NCBI GenBank assembly: GCA_963600315.1
Contig: CAVCAW010000063.1
Location: forward strand, 1 to 25,537
DNA from: UBA6382 sp963600315
GTDB lineage: Bacteria; Bacteroidota; Bacteroidia; Bacteroidales; Bacteroidaceae
DNA: 25,537 nucleotides
Direction: 5' to 3'
This document shows, one piece after another, positions 7,893-14,685 of this stretch (the first letter of the stretch is position 1; every line of letters begins with the position of its first letter). A program made the position numbers and the translations under genes. A model generated the notes under the pieces. That model saw only the letters and a program-made list of their open reading frames with translations, searched no databases and had not been told where the DNA came from.

Positions 7893-9194
7893 TTATTGAG
7901 AGTTATTGCTTGTTTTTAAAAAGTATTCCAAGTTGATTTGTGGCGTTTTTGTGTATTTTTTCTCCAGCGACAAATGCCTTTTGATTACTTTTTCTCTGTC
8001 AAAATACCCTCCGTTCATTAAGAAGAATTTGTCGCCGTCTGTTCCGCCATTGAAATCCAGACGCACACCTTTACTACCAGTCAAATCATTAGTCAAATTA
8101 GCTTCGTCAACAGGTCTCCATGTGTCATTTTGAGGTTTCACCCATACATCATAGTAGTAAGCTTTGCGTGTTTTGTCGCCCTGAATAGGACTAAAATTCT
8201 CGAGGAACGAATGCAAACCTGTTATCAAGCTTTTGCAATTAGGTCTGCGTAGTGTAGCCATGAAAATCCATTTGTCTTGGGGAGTATCATAGAACCATGC
8301 ACTATAATCAGTTGAAGTCGAGTCTTTCCTACATGCATGAAGCAAGAATTTATACGGCACATTTGGTCGCCAATCAACTTTTATAAAAGTTTGTTTGCCA
8401 CTGCCTTCGTTACCAAAATTTTTTGCAGTAACGCCATCTCCATGACAGACCACGTGAGTTTGGTGATTGGGTGCCACATTATTCGGGTCATCATCATCTA
8501 CAGAATTCCATACGGAGAACAGCACTTGGCGTCGGTTTGCAGAATTATTTTGGAAGCCAAAATATCCTCCTGTAAATCCCAATGCCATGTAATATGAACC
8601 AACCTGATCAAACTGTTCCGGAACCATCACATCTATCATAGCCCACTCCAAATCCTTGCCATACTTGCCCGTATCATACGCAAGGTGGCATGACGGCCCT
8701 CTAAGTCCGAAATGGGTATTGAAGTCACCCTTCAAGAATATTGGCTTAGCGGATGCCTCTGATAGGATTTTCAGATTTGTGATATTCAGGAAATCTGTCG
8801 AACCCATAAGTTCATATCCAATTCTGATATAACCGTCTTTTTCAGGAACGACTTCTCCCAAATGAATTATATCGGCAGATTTGCTTTTGACGGTTATGTT
8901 CTTTGAAATTCGTTCGCCAGGAATATTGCTTATTGAGACATTAACGTTTCCGTTGCCTGTCGCTTCCAACGACACGTCGTACTTCGCCCCTTTGGTAAGA
9001 TATACGTATGTCGTGGCTGTTTTGCTTGTCTGCCCAGAGAATGTCAATCCGTCTTTATCAACGACAACTTCCCTTCCCCATGCATAGTCACCATTGATAT
9101 AAGTATTGTTCAGCAATGGAATGGTGAATGTTTGAGTCTGGGCACCAGAACAAATTGCCAATACTAAGAAAAAGAAGGAAACAAATGCTTTCAT
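7893..9194 (-). CDS. DUF3472 domain exported protein with N-terminal DUF5077-like region
   Basis: A 433-residue protein with a signal peptide (MKAFVSFFFLVLAICSGAQ). Residues of about 20-145 form a beta-rich module resembling DUF5077. From about 150 the DUF3472 hallmark is seen: THFGLRGPSCHLAY, followed by WAMIDVMVPEQFDQVGSYYMALGF, GYFGFQ and LFSVWN. Both families occur in secreted Bacteroidota proteins and are suspected carbohydrate-associated modules, but no activity is established. The C-terminal 90 residues include DGDKFFLMNGGYFDR. Its ATG overlaps the stop codon of the upstream lipoprotein gene (ATGA, 9191-9194), so the two are probably made together. I see no catalytic motif I can name with confidence. 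Confidence 0.85.
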   Translation of the reverse strand: MKAFVSFFFLVLAICSGAQTQTFTIPLLNNTYINGDYAWGREVVVDKDGLTFSGQTSKTATTYVYLTKGAKYDVSLEATGNGNVNVSISNIPGERISKNITVKSKSADIIHLGEVVPEKDGYIRIGYELMGSTDFLNITNLKILSEASAKPIFLKGDFNTHFGLRGPSCHLAYDTGKYGKDLEWAMIDVMVPEQFDQVGSYYMALGFTGGYFGFQNNSANRRQVLFSVWNSVDDDDPNNVAPNHQTHVVCHGDGVTAKNFGNEGSGKQTFIKVDWRPNVPYKFLLHACRKDSTSTDYSAWFYDTPQDKWIFMATLRRPNCKSLITGLHSFLENFSPIQGDKTRKAYYYDVWVKPQNDTWRPVDEANLTNDLTGSKGVRLDFNGGTDGDKFFLMNGGYFDREKVIKRHLSLEKKYTKTPQINLEYFLKTSNNSQ

Positions 9195-9634
9195 TTTACC
9201 ACAAAAGTTCTTTCAACCTCAATATACGTCTTGAGCACACTTACAGTGTATGTATTGGTGGTCTCTCCAACAGTAATAGTCTTGCCGTTATTAGCCACGT
9301 TGCCGTCTGCATATGTTGTCGTCTCTATCTTTACCGTCACCTTGTGGCGTCCTTTTGTCAAGGGAACAAAAGAATTGTTTGAATTGGGGGTCGCAGATTC
9401 GAGACCGTTGACCTCGGGAGAGCACGACCAGATATAAGACTTATAGAATATATTCTTCGGGGTGTTGGTATTTGTCAACGACAATACCACCCGCTCTCCT
9501 ACTTTGAGGTCATCACCATTGGATACACCAATTTCAAAAATCGGTAGCGATGCGTATTCCTTATCATCACTGCAAGACGGCAACAACAACATCACAAGCA
9601 CGCCTATAAAAACATATTTGCTTAAGTATTTCAT
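9191..9634 (-). CDS. Small outer-surface lipoprotein, Ig/PKD-like
   Basis: A 147-residue protein whose N-terminus MKYLSKYVFIGVLVMLLLPSC is a lipoprotein signal peptide with lipobox LPSC. The residues after the Cys, SDDKE, are acidic like Bacteroidota surface-export signals. The mature part is a single beta-rich domain (alternating strands such as RVVLSLTNT, HKVTVKIETT and TYTVSVLKTY), consistent with an Ig- or PKD-like fold. I do not recognise a named family. It is the first gene after the strong promoter at 9657-9687 and overlaps the DUF3472 gene by 4 bp, so it probably works with that exported protein, perhaps as its surface partner (inference). Confidence 0.82.
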   Translation of the reverse strand: MKYLSKYVFIGVLVMLLLPSCSDDKEYASLPIFEIGVSNGDDLKVGERVVLSLTNTNTPKNIFYKSYIWSCSPEVNGLESATPNSNNSFVPLTKGRHKVTVKIETTTYADGNVANNGKTITVGETTNTYTVSVLKTYIEVERTFVVK

Positions 9635-9656
9635 ACTGTAGTCTATTTTCTTTATG

Positions 9657-9687
9657 CAAAAATAACAAGTTCTGACCTTACAGCAAA
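9657..9687 (-). promoter_or_regulatory. Bacteroidetes promoter (-33 TTTG, -7 TATTTTTG)
   Basis: On the minus strand TTTG (9684-9687) is followed after exactly 19 bases by TATTTTTG (9657-9664). Both elements and the spacing fit the Bacteroidetes primary-sigma consensus. It is the best promoter in the window and sits 23 bases before the lipoprotein start, heading the lipoprotein-DUF3472-glmM-DUF5103-ispE operon. Confidence 0.75.
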
Positions 9688-9717
9688 AAAACGTCCTCTA
9701 ATATTTTTCCGCAGAGG
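9684..9717 (-). terminator. Possible weak terminator at end of maf
   Basis: On the minus strand CCTCT (9713-9717) can pair with AGAGG (9695-9699), followed after a few bases by seven Ts. The stem is only 5 bp and spans the maf stop codon, and the T-run merges with the -33 TTTG of the next operon. This is a weak call. Confidence 0.3.
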
Positions 9718-10324
9718 CAGAGTCTGTCAACATTTTTTTCAACTCACGGTACAACCTGGACACAGGCAATCCCATCACATTATAGTAGCACCCATGTATG
9801 GCCTCAATTCCTATCAGCCCAATCCACTCTTGTATGCCGTAAGCGCCAGCCTTATCATAAGGCCTGTATTTGTCAACATAGAAGTTTATCTCTTCATCGC
9901 TCAAGACCGAGAATTTTACGTCCGTAACTTCAGAGAACACAGACAATTTATCATTCCAAGCAATCGTTACACCCGTAACGACCTGATTTGTCCTGCCGCT
10001 CAGTTTGTGTAACATCTCTATTGCCTCTGACTTGTCTTTTGGTTTGCCTAGAATCTCCCCATCTATGATGACAACCGTGTCAGCAGCAATCTTCACAACA
10101 TCTTCACAAAGAGCATCCTGGCATGCCGAGGCTTTCTGTCTCGACAAACACGACGGAACCTCCAGTGCGGGCGTTCCGTCGGGACAAATTTCGTCTATTC
10201 CTGGTTTAACCACCTCAAATTCCAATCCCATCTCTTGAAGCAGCAGAGCGCGCCTCGGAGATTTGCTTAAAAGAGCGAACTTATATCCTTCAAACATTGC
10301 TTTCAAACGTTCTGCAATTACCAT
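9698..10324 (-). CDS. maf: Maf family nucleotide pyrophosphatase
   Basis: Maf-type hydrolase of (d)NTPs to NMP and pyrophosphate, probably acting on dTTP/UTP or modified nucleotides, in the cytoplasm. The N-terminal signature S-x-S-P-R-R is at 20-25 (LLSKSPRRALLLQEMG), the conserved ADTVV at about 92-96, and LSGRTNQVVTGVT around 109-121. A YDKAGAYGIQ block near 154-163 and a C-terminal VMGLPVSRLYREL follow in family order. At 208 residues it is slightly longer than usual. ATG 10324 overlaps the upstream phosphatase gene by 7 bp; an in-frame ATG at 10297 (MFEGYKFALLS) would give a more canonical N-terminus. It is the last gene of the amylase-DUF2520-kdsC-maf cluster. Confidence 0.93.
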   Translation of the reverse strand: MVIAERLKAMFEGYKFALLSKSPRRALLLQEMGLEFEVVKPGIDEICPDGTPALEVPSCLSRQKASACQDALCEDVVKIAADTVVIIDGEILGKPKDKSEAIEMLHKLSGRTNQVVTGVTIAWNDKLSVFSEVTDVKFSVLSDEEINFYVDKYRPYDKAGAYGIQEWIGLIGIEAIHGCYYNVMGLPVSRLYRELKKMLTDSASAEKY

Positions 10325-10846
10325 CCAAAAGCTACCTTATCAAGTTTCCACAAACCTTTTCCACGCAGCACTTGCTCTATTACGTCTCTGACACAACCGT
10401 TGCCACCTGTCAAAGGTGAAACATAGTGTGAAATCTGTTGGATCTCTGCAGCAGCATCTATTGGGCAACAGGGCAAACCACAAGACGACATCACTTCATA
10501 ATCGGGAATATCATCACCCATATACAACACCTCTGAAGACTGCAAACCAAACTTTGACAAGAGAGAGTTGTAAACATCAATTTTTACTTTGACGGAAGAA
10601 TGTATTTCTTTGACACCAAGTCCCTTGTACCGATTTATTACGGACAGAGAATTTCCACCAGTAATAATTGCGACACGAAGTCCCAACTTCACCGCCAATT
10701 GTATGGCATAGCCATCCTTTATATTAACACTACGCATTGGAATTCCATTGTCGTCCGTGAAGACGGTTGAAGTACTCAACACCCCATCCANNNNNNNNNN
10801 CATCAAAGAACAATGCTTTTATCTTAGACAAATCGTAATCAATCAT
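10318..10846 (-). CDS. kdsC: KdsC-type HAD phosphatase (3-deoxy-D-manno-octulosonate 8-phosphate phosphatase), interrupted by Ns
   Basis: HAD-superfamily subclass IIIA phosphatase, likely removing phosphate from KDO-8-phosphate for LPS inner-core synthesis. Ten Ns (10791-10800) interrupt the gene near its 5' end. Read literally, the Ns put the two sides in different frames. If they are removed, ATG 10844-10846 opens a clean 172-residue frame starting MIDYDLSKIKALFFDVDGVLS, which contains the DxDG nucleophile motif exactly. Later motifs are IITGGNS (motif II) and MGDDIPDYEVM (motif IV, metal Asp residues). The 172-residue length fits KdsC, which forms tetramers and has no cap domain. The restored start overlaps the DUF2520 stop codon by 8 bp, and the gene overlaps maf by 7 bp. 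Substrate assignment rests on family resemblance. Confidence 0.85.
10791..10800. other. Assembly gap (10 Ns)
   Basis: A run of exactly ten unknown bases inside the KdsC-type gene. The flanks join to a perfect FFDVDGVLS coding sequence when the Ns are deleted, so the likely true gap length is zero. Confidence 0.95.
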
Positions 10847-11660
10847 CTTGACATTTCTTAAAATATTTGTTTTTATAGTCAATAATACTGTTGGTCTCCT
10901 GCTGATATATTTCTTTTTCTAAAGGAAAACCATCAAGCAGTTTTATGTGCTCTCCTATTATATTGTAGTCCTCTCTAACAGCAGGTCCTGTCTGAGCTTC
11001 TATAGGAGAGCAAGATTCCAACTTCACCATTGTTTCTTTAACGAGTGGAACAATTACCGAAGAAGGCAACCCCGCCCTTTCTAGAATTTTATGAGCTATG
11101 GCAATATTGTGATTTACAAAATTGCAAGCAAACACCGAAGCAAGATGAAGCATTTTGCGCTTGTGACTATCCGCCACGAACACATTGTGTGAAATCGGCT
11201 TCAAAACAGCCCCGATTATATTTAGCACAGCGGTTTGTCCTTCTATGAAAAAGGGAATTTGCGAATAGTCCAAGGCTTTTAATTTCGTGAAAGTCTGCAT
11301 TGGATACATGACACCACAATGACTAAAAAAAGGTGTTAGAATGTCTATTGACAGACTTCCAGCTGTATGTACGACTGTGGCATTTGTATCTAGGACAACA
11401 TCCGACAAAGCTCTCGCAACATCACGCACAGCACTATCTTTTACGGAAATAATATACACATCGGCATCTTGTGGCAGTTTTCCCATGTCTGTAGAACACA
11501 AACGATAACCTTCCTCAACAAACAACCGCAGGTTTTTCTCTGAATGATTCCAAATTGAAATTTGATATCCTACAGATTTGAAAGCCTTTGCAAGATGATA
11601 TGCTACGTTTCCTGCACCTAAAATATTAATTTTCATACCCATTCGGTCTGCTTGTTGCAT
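10839..11660 (-). CDS. DUF2520 Rossmann-like protein (predicted NAD(P)-binding oxidoreductase)
   Basis: About 273 residues. The N-terminal Rossmann fold begins MKINILGAGNVAYHLAKAF, with a GxGNxA dinucleotide-binding turn. It continues with DADVYIISVKDSAV and VVHTAGSLSIDIL, as in the F420-oxidoreductase/ProC-like N-terminal domain. The C-terminal part (HLASVFACNFVNHNIAIAHKILE) matches DUF2520 helical dimerisation domains. The exact substrate is unknown. The ATG at 11660 overlaps the amylase stop codon as TGATG, favouring coupled translation. An in-frame ATG at 11636 would begin directly at the Rossmann strand and is the alternative start. In this cluster it lies between a glycosidase and a KDO phosphatase, which does not define its role. 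Confidence 0.85.
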   Translation of the reverse strand: MQQADRMGMKINILGAGNVAYHLAKAFKSVGYQISIWNHSEKNLRLFVEEGYRLCSTDMGKLPQDADVYIISVKDSAVRDVARALSDVVLDTNATVVHTAGSLSIDILTPFFSHCGVMYPMQTFTKLKALDYSQIPFFIEGQTAVLNIIGAVLKPISHNVFVADSHKRKMLHLASVFACNFVNHNIAIAHKILERAGLPSSVIVPLVKETMVKLESCSPIEAQTGPAVREDYNIIGEHIKLLDGFPLEKEIYQQETNSIIDYKNKYFKKCQDD

Positions 11661-13351
11661 CAAGACTCTTTACAAAACTTCAGCAATGTCACATTCCATG
11701 GTAAAATAGCAACTTCCGGTTTTTTGCCGCCAGAGAGGTCTATTTTTTGTTTTTTCCTCGTAATCAGGTCAACTGCCTCATATTTTTTCGGCAACATGCC
11801 AAAGAAATCTAGCATATGCTCAGGAATACATACTTTGGCATGTACTTCATTGTCACTGAAATTACATACACATAGGCAACATTCATTGCGGTTGGAACGT
11901 GCGAAGACAAACATGCGATTAGCATCAAAATCTACATTATTGTAATTTGCATACATCAAGTCGTAAAACAAACCATCAGAGAACACAGGTTCGTGCAGTG
12001 CCAAATTAAGCAACAGCTTGTATTCCTTATACAAAGACTTGCTTTCCTCTGACAATGCTAACATATTGTATTTGCCATTATTCCTCCATTGTTGTATGGT
12101 CTTCACTCGCCAATAATCAAAAATTGTTGTACGTCCGTCTTGACCACTAAAGCCCTCTTTGTCCATGCCTTTTTCACCAAATTCCTGTCCGAAATACAGC
12201 ATAAAAGGATTTGTACCAATCAATACAGATACAGCCAAAGCGGGAATTCCCTTCTTGGCATCCCCTGCAAAAAAGGAGCTTGCTATTCGTTGCTCGTCAT
12301 GATTCTCCAAGAAGTAAAGCATATGTGCCCTAATGTCGTCAAGCTGCTGCCAGCAAGATGTAATTGACTGAGCACCACACTCCATTCTCATCACAGATTT
12401 CAGTGTATCATACAGACCTACCTTGTCATAGAGAAAATCAAACTGCCCTCTATAGATAAAATCACGATATAAAGACGGGTTGTAAACCTCGCCAATAAAT
12501 ATTATTTGCGGATATAACTTCTTGATTTGCGGCACAGCCCATTGCCAGAATTCAACAGGAACCATCTCTGCCATATCACAGCGGAAGCCGTCTACATTCT
12601 TGCTTGCCCAAAATTTTAGGATGTCAAGCATCTTGTGCCAAGTATTGGGAATGGGGATAAAATGATTTACGTGTCCACCACAGTAATCAATGCCATAATT
12701 CAATTTAACTGTTTCATACCAGTCGTTTATCCCAGGAAAAGCACAAAACAAGTCATTACCTGTAGCCTTTGCTGGGGTTTCGCCATAGGGATTAACTTCC
12801 GTACCTGTCATATCAAATCTACAAGTTAATGTCTGCCCCGGAATATAATAGAAGTTATTCTCTGGGCTAAAAGCTTGAGAGGTATTGTCATCCTCTCCAA
12901 GATCTCTTACTGTTACAGGCTTTGCGTCAGAATGATATTCTCTTGCGACATGATTTGGTACAAAGTCTATAATAACTTTAAGTCCTGCTCTGTGAGTCCT
13001 GGCTACCAATGACTCAAATTCGCTCATTCTATTTGCGACATTCTGCGCCAAATCTGGATCCACATCATAATAATCTTTTATAGCGTAAGGTGACCCAGCC
13101 TTTCCTTTAACCATAGCCCTATGGTCACGCCCTATACCATAATCAGTATAGTCCGTCTGTGTTGAATGTTCTATAATACCAGTATACCATACATGTGTAG
13201 CACCAAGTTCCTTAATTTTCCTCAAAGCAGCCAGAGTAAAAGAATTAAATTTTCCGCACCCGTTTTGCTCAATGCTTCCGTTGAATAATGGTTCTTCAAT
13301 GTCATTACCAAAAAGTCTTGGTAGCACCTGGTATACGATAACTTTCGACAT
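11660..13351 (-). CDS. GH13 alpha-amylase family enzyme, cytoplasmic
   Basis: A 563-residue glycoside hydrolase family 13 protein acting on alpha-glucans. The four conserved regions are intact: DFVPNH at 129-134, GFRCDMAE at 255-262 (nucleophile Asp259), FIGEVYN at 285-291 (acid/base Glu288), and FLENHDEQ at 347-354 (Asp352). There is no signal peptide (it starts MSKVIVYQVLPRLFG), so it likely acts on internal glycogen or imported maltodextrins. The C-terminal 70 residues form the usual beta-sandwich domain C. It follows a terminator-like hairpin by only about 25 bp, with no recognisable promoter between, so its expression may depend on read-through from fabD or regulated termination. Subfamily specificity (amylase, maltogenic or branching activity) is not decidable here. 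Confidence 0.93.
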   Translation of the reverse strand: MSKVIVYQVLPRLFGNDIEEPLFNGSIEQNGCGKFNSFTLAALRKIKELGATHVWYTGIIEHSTQTDYTDYGIGRDHRAMVKGKAGSPYAIKDYYDVDPDLAQNVANRMSEFESLVARTHRAGLKVIIDFVPNHVAREYHSDAKPVTVRDLGEDDNTSQAFSPENNFYYIPGQTLTCRFDMTGTEVNPYGETPAKATGNDLFCAFPGINDWYETVKLNYGIDYCGGHVNHFIPIPNTWHKMLDILKFWASKNVDGFRCDMAEMVPVEFWQWAVPQIKKLYPQIIFIGEVYNPSLYRDFIYRGQFDFLYDKVGLYDTLKSVMRMECGAQSITSCWQQLDDIRAHMLYFLENHDEQRIASSFFAGDAKKGIPALAVSVLIGTNPFMLYFGQEFGEKGMDKEGFSGQDGRTTIFDYWRVKTIQQWRNNGKYNMLALSEESKSLYKEYKLLLNLALHEPVFSDGLFYDLMYANYNNVDFDANRMFVFARSNRNECCLCVCNFSDNEVHAKVCIPEHMLDFFGMLPKKYEAVDLITRKKQKIDLSGGKKPEVAILPWNVTLLKFCKES

Positions 13352-13376
13352 AATATTTTATAGATAAGATTTAGAT

Positions 13377-13422
13377 AAAAAGCAGTCCCCACCCTTTTCA
13401 CATCTAAAGGTTGGGGACTGCT
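13377..13422 (-). terminator. Rho-independent terminator between fabD and amylase
   Basis: On the minus strand arms AGCAGTCCCCAACCTTT (13406-13422 reversed) and AAAGGGTGGGGACTGCT (13381-13397 reversed) pair over 17 positions with one mismatch and an 8-base loop, followed by TTTTT. It follows fabD by about 80 bp and precedes the amylase start by about 25 bp, so it may act as an attenuator rather than a simple end point. Confidence 0.85.
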
Positions 13423-13434
13423 GTTAATAAGCCT

Positions 13435-13492
13435 GGGGGCTTCCCCCTATGGAGTCTAATCCAATACGAGTTTTGAATAGAAATCCTATTCG
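13435..13492 (-). repeat. Two extra hairpins upstream of the fabD-amylase terminator
   Basis: On the minus strand GAATAG-GATTT-CTATTC (near 13476-13492) and GGGGG-AAG-CCCCC (near 13435-13447) can each fold. With the terminator they make three consecutive hairpins in the 153-bp spacer 13352-13504, which holds no gene. Their function is unknown. Confidence 0.45.
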
Positions 13493-13504
13493 ACAATCTC
13501 AAGA

Positions 13505-14401
13505 CTAAACCAGTCCGTGGATTGAAATAGCATCGTTTCCTTTGCAGATTTTAGCTATCATACCCTGGAGAGCCTTTCCAGGACCACATTCAGTAAAGTC
13601 TGTAGCACCATCAGCCACCATCGCTTGTACTTCATAAGTCCATCTTACAGGAGAAGTCAACTGCGCAATCAAGTTCTGCTTGATTTCATTAGGACAAGTA
13701 TGAGGCTTAGCATCCACATTCTGATATACTTTAACCTTAGGAGCGGCAAACTCAGTTGACTCAATTGCGGCCTGCAGTTCCTCTTGAGCGGGCTGCATCA
13801 GTGGAGAGTGGAATGCACCACCGACTGGCAACAGGAGAGCTCTCTTAGCACCAGCTGCTTTCAATGCCTCGCATGCTTCTTCAACGGCAGCGTTATTACC
13901 AGAAATAACCAACTGACCTGGATTGTTGTAGTTGGCGGGAACAACGATATTTCCAGGCTTCGAAATAGATGCGCACACCTCTTCTATCTTCTGATCATCA
14001 AGACCAATAATAGCAGCCATCGTAGAAGGTGCGGCTTCACAAGCTTTTTGCATTGCAAGCGCACGTTTGCTGACAAGTTTCAAGCCGTCTTCAAACGACA
14101 AAGCTCCAGCTGCAACCAAAGCAGAAAACTCGCCAAGTGAATGTCCGCCGACCATGTCATAGTCAGCCTTGTCACCAGCGCAAATCGCACTTATTACAGA
14201 ATGCAGGAACACTGCGGGCTGTGTCACCTTCGTTTGTTTCAGCTCTTCAGCGGTTCCCTCAAACATAATCTTCGTTATGTCAAAGCCCAAAATGTCGTTT
14301 GACTTGTCGAAAAGTTCTTTAGCTACAGAACTTGATTCATACAAATCCTTGCCCATTCCTGAAAACTGGGCTCCCTGTCCGGGAAATACAAATGCTTTCA
14401 T
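13505..14401 (-). CDS. fabD: Malonyl-CoA:ACP transacylase
   Basis: Transfers malonyl groups from CoA to acyl carrier protein at the start of type II fatty-acid synthesis. With the start at ATG 14401 the protein has 298 residues beginning MKAFVFPGQGAQFSGMG. It shows the GQGAQ oxyanion motif, GHSLGE with nucleophile Ser88, VTQPAVFLHS, and AFHSPLM with catalytic His199. The frame is open to a TTG at 14440, but that codon lies in the -7 element, so the longer version is unlikely. It appears to be transcribed from its own promoter and is not next to other fab genes in this window. Confidence 0.96.
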   Translation of the reverse strand: MKAFVFPGQGAQFSGMGKDLYESSSVAKELFDKSNDILGFDITKIMFEGTAEELKQTKVTQPAVFLHSVISAICAGDKADYDMVGGHSLGEFSALVAAGALSFEDGLKLVSKRALAMQKACEAAPSTMAAIIGLDDQKIEEVCASISKPGNIVVPANYNNPGQLVISGNNAAVEEACEALKAAGAKRALLLPVGGAFHSPLMQPAQEELQAAIESTEFAAPKVKVYQNVDAKPHTCPNEIKQNLIAQLTSPVRWTYEVQAMVADGATDFTECGPGKALQGMIAKICKGNDAISIHGLV

Positions 14402-14437
14402 CTCTGTTAAAATTATTTGTGATATAGTTTTACCTTG

Positions 14438-14445
14438 CAAATTTA
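14438..14445 (-). promoter_or_regulatory. -7 element of fabD
   Basis: On the minus strand TAAATTTG matches TAnnTTTG and lies 36 bases before the ATG at 14401. No TTTG -33 is seen at the right spacing. Its position decides the fabD start against the upstream TTG. Confidence 0.5.
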
Positions 14446-14614
14446 ATGATTTTTTTACATTGTTGTCAGGTAAAATCTAAAAAGGCTATATTTTTCAATA
14501 CTTTCCACTAAATCGCACTCAGTTCTCAACTCCACCGACCCCATCAGAGTCACCAAGAGAATGGTCAGCATCAATTAATGATTGTTCATATTCTACAACC
14601 AAAAGTCAGCACAA

Positions 14615-14646
14615 GGGGCTAACACTTCATTTTGAGTGCCAGCCCC
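14615..14646 (-). terminator. Terminator-like hairpin after beta-galactosidase
   Basis: On the minus strand GGGGCTGGCACT pairs with AGTGTTAGCCCC (12 bp including two G-U pairs, which form only in the minus-strand RNA) around an 8-base loop. The T-tract after it is poor. It lies about 40 bp beyond the beta-galactosidase stop. The remaining spacer towards fabD (about 14446-14614) holds nothing I can identify. Confidence 0.6.
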
Positions 14647-14685
14647 CTTTCTATCTTTCTGCAAGTATCTCACAGACTTTTTTAT

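Noticed and set aside
10318..10806. Start of the KdsC-type gene at 10806
   Set aside because: That start is a TTG that is only in frame because ten Ns are counted as real bases. Removing them gives a family-like N-terminus from 10846.
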